A DNA stretch of 64,000 nucleotides from Megamerina dolium (Eukaryota; Arthropoda; Insecta; Diptera; Megamerinidae): NCBI GenBank assembly GCA_963854835.1, contig OY978525.1, positions 92,408,136 through 92,472,135 of the forward strand, given 5' to 3'. Positions within the stretch are counted from its first letter, which is position 1; each line of letters starts with the position of its first letter. Shown in pieces: positions 1-10,772 of this stretch. The notes below the pieces were generated by a model, which was not told where the DNA came from, searched no databases, and saw only the letters and a program-made list of their open reading frames with translations. Made by a program: the position numbers and the translations under genes.

Positions 1-369
1 TTTTGATATTTGAATTTAATAAGAAAAATAGAATTGATTTGTATATTTTTTTATGCAATCTAGTCGATACGAACAGCCCAATAAAGACATTTTCGTAACA
101 ATATTCTATTTTCTATGTGTTTCATTTTCCTTTAACCACTACACAGCACATATGTGGAATCTTGAACCTCACGCGACTAAACTGCCGATGGATTTAAGTT
201 ACGACTTTTGTACTTGGGATGGTATTAGTATTTATTATACCCTGCATAATGCAATATGCATGGTATATTCATTTCGGTCAGATGTTTGTGTCCACTTGAA
301 GGAATCTCCGGAGATATAGACATAGATATATATTCGTGATCAGCGTCGATTAAATTTTCGATTTAACGA

Positions 370-428
370 TGTCCGTCCGTCCGTCCGTCCGTCCGTCCGT
401 CCGTCCGTCCGTCCGTCCGTCTGTCTGT
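370..428. repeat. GTCC/GTCT microsatellite
   Basis: Uninterrupted GTCC tetranucleotide copies, ending in GTCT copies, directly follow the conserved core cgatttaacgat. The same core with a short, broken GTC run returns at the extreme right edge of the window (63963-64000). Confidence 0.95.
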
Positions 429-750
429 CACCTGGCTGGTTCGCACGATAACTTGAGTAAATATTGAGCTATTTCGATGAAATTTGGCATAAGTAATCTA
501 TGATCCAAGGGTACGGAGGGGATTGATATTGGGCATGATCGGTCAATAACCACGCCCACACCAAGCATTCAAAGCGACTAACCTCGAAATTTTCAAAATC
601 TTTAACTTGCTATAACTCACATAATATACAACTTGGGACAACAATATTTGGCACATAGACTTATATTATACTACTATATAACCTCGCCAAAAGTGGTTGA
701 GCCACGCCTACTTTTTAGCGTAGCTCTCATACAAAGTGTCTGTACTTCTT

Positions 751-2200
751 TTAAATTGAAACAGCTGTAACTTCTACAATCTTCTGTCCAGAATAACCAT
801 AATTGACACTTAGATTAACATGGTAGTCGGAAATAATATGGCAGAAAATCAGTGTGCCACGCCCACTCCTTTTTGGGTCTCCCATACAAAGTTGCGGAAA
901 TTAAAAAAATTTTACCGGTTATAACTTGCAAACTATTCAGCGTCAAATAACGAGATTTAAGGTGTGAATTAGTATTGTACGAGCAAGTAGGCTCACAGAA
1001 AATGGGCGCACCACGCCCACTGTTTATCGTAGCCCCCATACAAATTTTAAATTGAAACAGCTGTAACAACGGCAATCTTCTGTCTAGAATAACCATAATT
1101 GACACTTATATTAATATCGTAGTCGGCAAAAATCTGGCAGAAAAACCTGGCAGAAAATCAGTGTACCACGCCCACTCCTTCATGAGTCTCCCATACAAAG
1201 TCAAGGGAATTAAACTAAAACTTTTAAGCTCCATAACTTACAAACCATTTAGCGTAGGACAACGAGATTTAAGGTATGGATTAGTATTGTACGAGCCACT
1301 AGGCTCACAGAAAATGGGCGCACCACGCCCACTGTTTATCGTAGCCCCCATACAAATTTTAAATTGAAACAGCTGTAACTTCGGCAATCTTTTGCGTAAA
1401 ATAACCATAATTGACACTTAGATTAATGTCGTAGTCGGCAAAAATCTGGCAGAAAATCAGTGTGCCACGCCCACTCTTTCATGAGTCTCCCATACAAAGT
1501 CAAGGGAATTAAACTAAATCTTTTAAGCTCCATAACTTATAAACCATTTAGCGTAGGACAACGAGATTTAAGGTATGGAATAGTATTGTACGAGCAACTA
1601 GACTCACTTGAAATGGGCGCGCCACGCCCACTGTTTATTGTAGCCCCCATACAAATTTTAAATTGAAACAGCTGTAACTTCGGCAATCTTCTGCCTAAAA
1701 TAACCATAATTGACACTTAGATTAATATCTTAGTCGGCAAAAATCTGTCAGAAAATCAGTGTACCACGCCCACTCCTTCATGAGTCTCCCATACAAAGTC
1801 AAGGGAATTAAACTGAAACTTTTAAGCTCCATAACTTACAAACCATTTAGCGTAGGACAACGAGATTTAAGGTATGGATTAGTATTGTACGAGCAACTAG
1901 GCTCACAGAAAATGGGCGCACAACGCCCACTGTTTATCGTAGCCCCCATACAAATTTTAAATTGAAACAGCTGTAACTTCGGCAATCTTCTGTCTAGAAT
2001 AACTATAATTAACACTTAAATTAATATCGTAGTCTGCAAAAATCTGGCAGAAAATCAGTATGGCACGCCCACTCCTTCATGGGTCTCCCATACAACGTCG
2101 AGGGAATTAAACTAAAACTTTTAAGCTCCATAACTTACAAACCATTTAGCGTAGGACAACCAATTTTAAGGTGTGGATTGATATTGAAAAATTAATTAGA
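751..2200. repeat. Tandem array of about five ~299-bp units
   Basis: Units begin with the same string (ttaaattgaaacagctgtaa) at 751, 1047, 1359, 1658 and 1957, giving periods of 296, 312, 299 and 299. The longer second period comes from a small local duplication of the 'tggcagaaaa' segment near 1130-1155. The middle units are nearly identical to each other, and the outer ones more diverged, as expected from recent unequal exchange or slippage inside the array. Each unit carries a 'cacgcccac' motif twice. The array sits inside the mini-me-like element. Confidence 0.9.
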
Positions 2201-2591
2201 TATACCAGAAAGAGATACGTCACGCCCACTTTTTATATAGCTTCCGTACAAAGTCTCGGATTTATCTTAAACATTAAAACACCCATAACTTACTAATTAA
2301 TACGCCTAGGTCAACCCATTGCAACCTATGTAGTTTAGTATTATAGGCAGAAATTGATCCTCCAAAATTGATGAGGTTCTTAATGTAGGTCCTATACAAA
2401 GTAGTGGAAGAAAAGGATGGATATACGAGCAAACTTTTTATATATACCTCTACATATGCAGGGTATAATTTGGTCGGCCCCAGCCGACTGTAAGGAGATT
2501 TTTTTTTTTATGTTATTGGTACTTGACTTTTTCGTTTGATCTGCTTAAGTTTTGTGCTTGTGGTGGTATTAGTATTTCTTTTTTATTGTCA

Positions 2592-3065
<474 letters not shown>

Positions 3066-3724
3066 TGCGATAATAAGCGTAGCTAGATACAATCAAGACT
3101 GACTTATCAATGAATTTGACTTTAGTTTTGATTATAGCGACGCTCTTTTTGTTATTATTTTTGCTTCGGCTTTATTTATAATTTCGAATTTATTTACATA
3201 TATATACAATATATATACAATTTTCAAAAAGCGTATCAAATAACTAAAATAGTATTAAAAAATGTAAATTCAGAAGGTGGTGTTATTTCAACAGTTACTT
3301 AACAAACTTTTTTATTTTTTGTTCTTTTATGCGCCTTGTACCATTTAAATCTACGGTATTTAAATTGTATTTATAAGTAGATATAATAACATTGCAAACA
3401 TATGCTTTGTATATTTGTTCATTATACTATGTCTTAATCATCCAGTTAATGATATTTGGTTGAGGTTCTAATTATTACGTACTAAGCCAGTCGTATAATC
3501 AAACTTATCTACAAGAACGTACATTGTTGCGAACTGTAGCCCTATTCCAATTCACTCTTTCGCTTAAACGCCAACTTCTTCTCTTAAGCTCTAAAAATAA
3601 TACATTCGCAGAAAGTTGGAGTTTAGGAGGAAATGTGATTCCGATTTGATAAGCCCCTCTATCGCTTTTGAAGTGAGAAATATCAAACAATTTGTGTGTT
3701 TGTTCATTTCCTAACAAATAATGA

Positions 3725-3757
<33 letters not shown>

Positions 3758-3891
3758 TTTTTTGCGGTGAGGAGGTAACAAAATGGCTGACCCACTGACC
3801 CGTAACTATCGTCACAATTACAGAGTGTGTCGTCGCAGACACTAAAAAACTTCCCCCTCCATCAAGGACCTTTGAACCTTATTATTATTAT

Positions 3892-3936
<45 letters not shown>

Positions 3937-4891
3937 GGGGTTATCATCTAAATACTGAAATGCATCGTAAACCACGCAAACCTCGAAAACTTACGAGCTC
4001 GTTAAGCAACTGTCAAAGTTTGTATAAGAAGTGATTTACACGAATTATGTAACTTTAAGAGAAGATTTCAGCGTATAAGTTTAGGTGAAGTGTTACACAA
4101 ATATTTAATGAAGTGCGTTCATCTAACGTGTAATCGCTTAAATTTCAGCTTTTCGTAAAATTAAACTTTTAGATGAATACCATTAATAATTTATTTATAA
4201 AAATTTATTTTTTTTTGGCATGAGTGGCATATGCAATTTTGAATGCGTATATATGGGTTGAAGATAGAAAATTAAAAAAACAGACTATAAATTATGAACA
4301 AAATATGATCTTATTTTATTTCACTTTAAATACAATTTCATCTTTTCAACTAAATATTAAAACATATCCTTGTTTTTTCGATAGCATGGAAAATTTGCAA
4401 ATTGGTATCCTAAACGAAAGAAATGTCAATAATTTATAGTGTTTAAATTATTTAGCTAATATAATATAGCGGGTTCAAAATATATTTGATTAGTACGATT
4501 TTAGCGAAGGTGTGAATTGCAATAGGGCTACATATGTAAAAGATGTTTTTAAAAAGCATGCAACGTAATTTTTTATGGTTTGGTGACATGAATTTATATT
4601 ATACATTGTATTTTTCTGATAATTTTAGAATGGTAATATCAATATTACAATTTTTTTTCCTCTACTCGAAATGTCGTTTCGTACTTTACCGTGCGTCCTT
4701 TCCTAGAAACTGAAACCATCGTATAATTGCTCTACCTCCTATTAATATCCCTTGCACGGAAACAGCTGATTACTGTCAACATATTTTTCCTTGCCATTTT
4801 CCGTTCTTCATCTCATAACCTCACTTTGACATTCATAACAATTTAGAGAGCTTATTTTATATATTTGATTCCAAATTGTAATATAAGCGAG
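3066..4891. other. Intergenic region between GstE14 and PTCD3 with AAT microsatellites
   Basis: Upstream region of both divergent genes. It contains two AAT/ATT microsatellites (about 3727-3757 and 3879-3937) and otherwise AT-rich sequence. The open frames at 3505-3795 (-) and 4224-4439 (+) are short, low-complexity and have no recognisable motif. No gene is supported here. Confidence 0.6.
3879..3937. repeat. ATT/AAT microsatellite, hairpin-capable
   Basis: A short (ATT)n run is followed at once by a long (AAT)n run, so the two halves can pair with each other. A second AAT array lies at 3727-3757. Confidence 0.9.
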
Positions 4892-6975
4892 ATGTATCTT
4901 GTACGGCAATTAAAGCGTTTGCCAAATACTTTTACGAGACGTTTTGAATCGACCGGTCAAACTAAACAAAGAAACACTGCTGCATTAAGCGATGAAGAAT
5001 TTGAGATACCAAATCGTATACATCGTTCACCAACTGACATTTTAAGAGCATTGGCCAGCACTGTGGGTCGAGATCCAACGGCACCCCATTACAAATATCA
5101 TGATGATCCATACCTTATACCACAATCAAATCTTGCTAAGCGCACGTATTCTATGTCACAAGAATCTGGACGCAAAGCAGCCAAATGGATCAAGGAAAAT
5201 CATCGTACATTATTTTTGGTTAGCTGGAACATATGTGTATTTTGTAACAAATATACTCATTTTAACTTTTGTAATTTCCTAGCATCAAGAAGCACAACCA
5301 CCAATTCAAGCATTTGCACCGAAAGCCATATTCACTGAGGAGTCAGAAGTCGATGAGACATCATTAAAAGAATTGATTATGCAATCTGAAATTAATGATG
5401 CAGTATTGGTCTATAACTTAATGAAACAAAAAGGCATTGAAATAAGCACAGAGTTGAAACAAAGTCTTCTCGAGCTATTATGTTATTATAACAATGAGGA
5501 ACCAATACCTGAAGAATATATTGAAGAGCGTTGGTTTAAAGAGAACGCTGCACGACGTGAACGTCACCGTAAAACATGGAAAGATAGTGAATTGGCAGAG
5601 CAATTATTTGCCGAAATTGAACCAAAGAGCGCAGCTACATATGCCGCACTAATTAGAGGCATGGCTAAATATTATCAGGTAAGTGTCATGCACATGATTA
5701 TTAATTTAATTCTGTTTTCAATGCATTTCACTTTAATAGGCCGAGCGTGCTTATGCATTATTGCAAGAGGCAATTGAGAAACAATTCGAATTAGACACGC
5801 GCACCTTCAATAGTATAATAAACGTTATCAACTTCCTGAAGGAGACTGCAGATGAACGTTGGCAACTATGTCATGATCTATTGCACCAAATGGCACAATT
5901 ACAACTTAAACCTGATTTAGGTACAATGAATGCATTATTGGAGACTATATGTTCGTTTGGAAATTATAAATTAGCACGTAGTTCTGCGCTTAAGGTATTC
6001 GCTGAATTTAGAAAACTCGGCATAGAACCCTCTCTCGGAAGCTATTACTATTTACTTATAATATTCTGTCGCGAACGTGGTCCTGTATCGCATGTGATTG
6101 TTGATATTCTAAATGAGATACAAGGCAAACACTTTAACATAAAGCATCCAAAGGATACATATTTCTTCACCACAGCTATGGACATATGCCGAAATCACTT
6201 GCATGATAAATTGTTGGCCAAAAAAGTTGATGCTCTACTACATACCGGCGATAATTACAATCTCATTGGCGATACGTACAAAGAGAGCATTTACTATCGT
6301 CATTATTTTGCGCTACTTTGCCAAACAGAACCAATTGAAGAATTTATGCAGACATATGATCTCCTTGTACCGAATGTATACATTCCGGAACCGGGTATTA
6401 TGGAGGAAATTCTAAAGGCTGTCGAAATGAATGCTGCCGTGGAATTAGTGCCTCGCCTATGGTCTGACATGGTTGTTTTCGATCATACCAATCGTGAGAG
6501 TCTATTGACACGTACACTTAAAATTATGATCGAAAACAAACCGAATTTAGATGTTATAACGCAGCAGCAATTACCCCAACAATTTGCAAAGGTTGCATTA
6601 GATATTTACAATAAAATCGCAGAAACACAGCCACGTCCTAAGAAGGTATCCTTCAGTGGTCGAATGATTGGTGATATTCTAACCGTATTAGTGCGTGGTG
6701 GTGATTTTGTAAAGGCTACAGAAGTATTTATGAACATCGACAATAACCAGCATCGTATACCGGGAACACCATCAGAACAATGTCTGCTAGAATTCATCGA
6801 TAGCTGCATCGACAATAAAATGCCCAGTCAAGCTATACAATGTCTCCAGTATGCTGTTGAGAATAATATGGATGTTTTAGCATTTGCGAAAAAAATCAAT
6901 TCGGGATTTACGTTAAACGAAGTGCATTTATCGAAAATGAAATCGCTTGTTGGTGACGGATTTCTTGATCAATAA
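4892..6975 (+). CDS. mRpS39: Pentatricopeptide repeat protein PTCD3 / mitochondrial ribosomal protein S39
   Basis: Three exons, 4892-5218, 5283-5678 and 5740-6975, all joined in phase 0 by introns of 64 and 61 bp, encode 652 residues, close to the family size. PTCD3 (mS39) is a PPR-repeat component of the small mitoribosomal subunit, at the mRNA entry region, and is needed for mitochondrial translation. The first 30 residues are Arg/Thr/Ser-rich with almost no acid (MYLVRQLKRLPNTFTRR), typical of a mitochondrial presequence. The body shows PPR-like helical pairs (for example LVYNLMKQKGIEIS and TMNALLETICSFGNY). An in-frame non-ATG extension upstream is not needed. An AATAAA overlaps the stop codon (6971-6976) and another lies at 7021. 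The 3' end of the last exon is duplicated downstream. Confidence 0.92.
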
Positions 6976-7602
6976 ATATTATTTAGACAATTAATATTGC
7001 AATATGAATTCAATTATAGGAATAAAATTACGATTGTAATACATAAAAAAGAGACGACTTATTATATAAAAGATGGATGGATAATATTTGGTCACAAACA
7101 ACATTGTCTATTAAATCTACAGTGCATGAAACGAATGATTGGTGATATTCTAACCGTATTAGTGCGTGGTGGTGCTTTTGAAAAGGCTACAGAAGTATTT
7201 ATGAACATCGACAATAACCAGCATCGTATACCGGGAACACCATCAGAACAATGTCTGCTAGAATTCATCGATAGCTGCATCGACAATAAAATGCCCAGTC
7301 AAGCTATACAATGTCTCCAGTATGCTGTTGAGAATAATATGGATGTTTTAGCATTTGCGAAAAAAATCAATTCGGGATTTACGTTAAACGAAGTGCATTT
7401 ATTGAAAATGAAATCGCTTGTTGGTGACGGATTTCTTGATCAATAAATATTATTTAGACAATTAATATTGCAATATGAATTCAATTATAGGAATAAAATT
7501 ACGATTGTAATACATAAAAAAGAGACGACTTATTATATAAAAGATGGATGGATAATATTTGGTCACAAACAACATTGTATATTAAATCTACAGTGCATGA
7601 AA
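6661..7602. repeat. 471-bp direct tandem duplication of the PTCD3 3' end
   Basis: Unit A (6661-7131) holds the last 105 codons, stop and 3' flank of PTCD3. Unit B (7132-7602) repeats it almost exactly at an offset of 471 bp. I count only a handful of substitutions (for example ggtgattttgtaaa versus ggtgcttttgaaaa, and tcgaaaatg versus ttgaaaatg). Unit A retains the functional stop, so unit B is likely 3' UTR or a dead gene fragment. Confidence 0.95.
7132..7446 (+). pseudogene. Duplicated PTCD3 C-terminal coding fragment
   Basis: This is the copy of the terminal PTCD3 coding segment inside duplication unit B. The reading frame is still open for about 104 codons to a TAA at 7444-7446, but the intact PTCD3 stop at 6973-6975 precedes it and no splice acceptor or own promoter is apparent. 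The copy also carries changes that alter the protein (D to A and V to E near its start, S to L near the end). It is most simply a partial, non-expressed or UTR-embedded duplicate. Confidence 0.75.
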
Positions 7603-7656
7603 CCATCTAGAAAAGTGTGCTATAATAAAACGACTAGAATTGAATTGGAATCGAAA

Positions 7657-8605
7657 TCAACGATTTTTCGACGACTGCTGTAATATTCGCTCCCAATGCA
7701 CACCATCGTGTGGCAATTCACTTTTCACAAACGGCGACAACCAGGCCAGATGCAAACGCGTTCCAAGAATCATTTGTAAATTACGCTTCCAACCTAAATC
7801 GTATTTGGGGCCCGTACGCTCATATATAACAGCACCAATTAAAATACCTGGTGCATGATATATAATCAAAACGACTGAATAGACCAATGCAAAAGTATTT
7901 AACTCGTAGATGAGTAGATAAAAATTATGCCATGATAAATCCAGTGCAAGCATTAACATTGGACATATCATCTTCAATGCAGTGGTCCTATTCGCGTATA
8001 TATCGGCGTTTAACCACAAAAAATAAAAGGTATTGTATGCAGTTGTAAAAGCTGTGCCCAGGGCAAGGTATAGGATTAAGAAGAAAAAGTAGCGATGATT
8101 ACGATGCCCTATACAGCAGCCAGTGAACAGGCAGTGATGATCACGTTTCAAAATACATGTACTACACACAGGACAATGCCACGAACGTGGTGGGGCGAGG
8201 GTTTCACAGTCGTGACAATAACGCCAGAGCTTTCGTAACGATGACTGCATCGGTGGTGTTAATATTTCGACTGAAATTTTACAAATGCAATATTACACCA
8301 CATTATACTTGTGTGCAATACTCACTTTTAATGCTCGTATCGACCAGCATACAAGCCAGCATATTTGCCTTGATGTTAAACATCAAAAATAGTCCAAAAA
8401 TCCAAATAAGAATGTAGAAAAAGCCATTGGTATCATGGAATTCGGGTACTACCACTGTCATCTCAAAAACGAATGTAACCGGTATGAAAGTGAAAAGTAA
8501 TAGAAAACATCCAATATCAGACGGTGTGCGAGGTAGAACGTCACTGCGTAATCGCATTTTTACGCCTCTATCCCTATGGTTGTGTTTTTTAAGAAATTCC
8601 TTCAA
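7657..8605 (-). CDS. DHHC-type palmitoyltransferase, copy 1
   Basis: Two exons, 8605-8326 and 8270-7657, are joined by a 55-bp intron with canonical ends. The product is 297 residues from the first ATG, or 281 from the second (8557), which aligns with the start of the neighbouring paralogue and is preferred. It is a four-pass membrane S-acyltransferase that transfers palmitate to cysteines of client proteins in the endomembrane system. The cysteine-rich domain reads CHDC...RSWHCPVCSTC...RDHHC...CCIGHRNH, with the catalytic DHHC complete, and is flanked by two hydrophobic segments on each side. The gene converges on PTCD3 and shares its protein layout and intron position with the second copy at 14429-15328. 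Substrates cannot be inferred. Confidence 0.9.
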
Positions 8606-8944
8606 AAGCTCATTTATAATTTATGGATTTAATTGCACAAATTTCTGAATCGATACAATTCTGTTTACACGCTCTTCCCCTTTTTGTTTTGTTTATATCT
8701 CGACAGCATTGCCATCAGTTATGATTTATTTCGTTCATTCTCTTTTGTTGACATTTACAATAACAATAACTTCCCCATTTTACACATTTTAAGCAAAATT
8801 ACATTTTCTTCGTGCTTAGGCAATGGCAGCTATTTTGCAATTAGATTTCGAATTAAAACGGTTAAAACAAGTTTTGGTCCAAATATTGTTTTTTAAGGGA
8901 AATTTGTCGAATATTGACTTGGTATTCGTAGTCGATGCAGTCAG

Positions 8945-9355
8945 AAAAGTTGGCATAAGTGCAGAATACGGACTCAGAAGGAAAAAAAAAAAATTGCATC
9001 GGATAGAGCTTCGTTTTGTGAATATAAAAAATAAAAAATTTGTCTCCACAAATGCCCATACAAGGCGTGGTTCACGGTCAAAGCTCAAAATTGAGGTCGA
9101 GATTACTCGAGAGACAAGCAAATTTTTTCTACAATATGGGTATCAAAACACAGGTAATTTTAATACCTTTTTACAGGTATATAATATTTTATATGAATTT
9201 TTAACTTTTTAAATGTTATGAAGAAAATTATAAACTTTTTATAAAAATTTTGTAAATATCGATTTTTTTCGAAAAATTTCCCCATTAATCTATCAAAAAT
9301 TATATATTATTTCAAAGATCATAGAATTACATTTCCAATGGTATATAAAACATAT
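8945..9355 (+). repeat. Left arm of a ~5-kb-spaced inverted repeat
   Basis: The segment starting near gaatacggactcagaagg (8965) and running to tataaaacatat (9355) is matched on the opposite strand by 13829-14210. The outer 170 bp are highly similar, including ggatagagcttcgttttgtg and the aaatgcccatacaaggcgtgg block. The inner part is more diverged. The LTR element inserted immediately at the inner edge. The open frame 8823-9212 here is a by-product of the repeat. Confidence 0.8.
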
Positions 9356-9792
9356 TGTAACGAGTATCGATAGTTGATTACTCATCACTATTGTGACTGA
9401 CACTATTGGCAGCATCGAAACGAATGTCAACAAAAAGAAATGAGCGATAACCAGAACAAGCCAACGAGAAAGGAAGAGAAGAATCTCGATAAAGGAAGAT
9501 TCTGGGGTGTTGCCAACAGAGTATAAATAGAGCCAGTGTTGAGAAGAAAAATCAATCTACTTCCGAACGTGATTGCGAAAACATTGATACAGAGGCAAAA
9601 GTTGCAAGTACATTTAAGTGTTATAGTAAATAGTTGATTGTAAACAGTGTTGATTGTAAATAGAGATTATTAAATAAATTGTTGCTGTATATAGTTGTAC
9701 AAAATAAGTGTTGCAGTTATCATTGACAGAATCCAGTGATCGAACAAGGTAATTCAAATAGAATTAAACGTTCACAGAATAAAAACGTAACA
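9356..9792 (+). repeat. 5' LTR
   Basis: The LTR is 437 bp, with a TATA-like element (tataaatag, 9522-9530) and an AATAAA at about 9673-9678. It is closely matched by 12794-13230. It was inserted at the inner edge of the inverted-repeat arm. Confidence 0.95.
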
Positions 9793-9794
9793 AT

Positions 9795-9812
9795 TGGTGT
9801 CAGAAGTGGGAT
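9795..9812 (+). other. Primer binding site of the LTR element
   Basis: The 18-bp sequence tggtgtcagaagtgggat begins two bases after the left LTR, the usual position for pairing with a tRNA 3' end. I do not assign the tRNA. Confidence 0.6.
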
Positions 9813-9821
9813 TCTGTAAAG

Positions 9822-10772
9822 ATGGTGAAAATTGACCAACTAAAAGTGGACCAGCTTAAAAAGCTGTTGGTAGAGATGAACCTATCGTCATCAGGTGCAA
9901 AGGCGGAACTGCTGGTGAGGCTGAGGAAAGCCATGGAGGCTAAGGGAATTAATGTAGAAGAACATGAGTTCTTTGAGGAAGACGATATACATGCAGTTGT
10001 GCACGCCGAGGAAGAGAGCAAGGTAGATTCGAGTGGTCAACTCATGGAATTTATGAAATCCATGATGCAACAGCAGCAGCAGCAACTGCAAGGAATTAAT
10101 GCGAAGTTACAAGAACATTCGGCTGAATTGCGTACGGAAATTCAAGGAAATGCGTCTCGCATTGACTCCAAGCTTCAAGAACATTCGGTACGCCAAGAGG
10201 GCGTTATTAGTGAATTGCGTATGGAAATTCAAGAACATTCGGCTCGACAAGAACACGTCATCGAAAATCTACAGAAAGGAATTGAACTTAGATTTCAGGA
10301 AATTTCCGGAGCTATTAATGACAAAGTCACAGAGCTGAAAGAACACGTGGATGAGTTGGATGATAAGCTGAAGGAACATGTCGACGACTGGGAAGACAAG
10401 TTCGAGAAATTACAGCACGAACTCAATCAACTAAAAATAAATGGAACAGCCACATCAGTGATTAGAGATTCAAGTACAATCAAATTAAAGCCACCAACAT
10501 TTGACGGAAGCACGCCATTCAATATCTTCAAGCTTCAATTCGAGACAACAGCTTCGAAGAATCAATGGGATGATAGCGACAAGACTGCTGCTTTAATAGT
10601 CGCATTAAAAGGTAATGCTTCCGAGGTGTTACAGATGGTTCCAGAGAAAGATCGTGGTAGCTACCAGTCACTGATGGACACCCTCCAGCGGAAATATGGA
10701 AATGAATACAAGAGTCAATTACATCGTGTGGAATTGAGATCGCGAGTGCAACGGAGTAATGAGAGCCTTTAG
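9822..10772 (+). CDS. Retrotransposon Gag, N-terminal part, ends at an in-frame TAG
   Basis: This frame encodes 316 residues. Residues 1-40 resemble a SAP motif (two leucine-rich helices around the loop NLSSSGAKAELLVRL), unusual at the start of Gag. Residues 70-200 are a predicted coiled coil with repeated QEHS-containing heptads. A capsid-like segment follows (KLKPPTFDGSTPFNIFK...). The frame stops at TAG 10770-10772, but the next codons continue in the same frame with typical capsid sequence (EFASDIERLCHL). The stop is thus an interruption, by mutation or programmed, rather than the natural end of Gag. Confidence 0.85.
   Translation: MVKIDQLKVDQLKKLLVEMNLSSSGAKAELLVRLRKAMEAKGINVEEHEFFEEDDIHAVVHAEEESKVDSSGQLMEFMKSMMQQQQQQLQGINAKLQEHSAELRTEIQGNASRIDSKLQEHSVRQEGVISELRMEIQEHSARQEHVIENLQKGIELRFQEISGAINDKVTELKEHVDELDDKLKEHVDDWEDKFEKLQHELNQLKINGTATSVIRDSSTIKLKPPTFDGSTPFNIFKLQFETTASKNQWDDSDKTAALIVALKGNASEVLQMVPEKDRGSYQSLMDTLQRKYGNEYKSQLHRVELRSRVQRSNESL

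Larger units (their letters stand above)
235..2468. mobile_element. mini-me/DINE-1-like element with GTCC microsatellite and internal tandem repeats
   Basis: The element is bounded by a perfect 14-bp inverted pair, TTATACCCTGCATA at 235-248 and its reverse complement at 2455-2468. Inside the left end a TA-rich stretch (about 320-335) is followed by a short core and a (GTCC)n microsatellite at 370-428. This TA-run, core and GTCY-run order is the described hallmark of dipteran mini-me elements, later tied to DINE-1/Helentron non-autonomous elements. Most of the body is a roughly 299-bp tandem repeat. No convincing coding region exists; the short frames at 1161, 1460 and 1759 are the same frame repeated with the satellite. 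The family name is inferred from architecture only. Confidence 0.6.

Noticed and set aside
53..319. 88-codon frame at the left edge
   Set aside because: It overlaps the mini-me-like element boundary and does not resemble the missing GstE14 C-terminus on either strand.
1161..1965. Three almost identical 68-codon frames
   Set aside because: They repeat every 299 bp with the tandem array inside the mini-me-like element; no start context or protein family.
370..2200. CRISPR array
   Set aside because: The repeats are contiguous ~299-bp units without unique spacers, in a eukaryotic genome; this is satellite DNA in a transposon.
7468..7683. 71-codon frame after duplication unit B
   Set aside because: It is the translation of duplicated PTCD3 3' flank and has no independent support.
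8823..9212. 129-codon frame upstream of DHHC copy 1
   Set aside because: It lies in the inverted-repeat arm and is mirrored by a frame in the other arm, so it is a repeat by-product.
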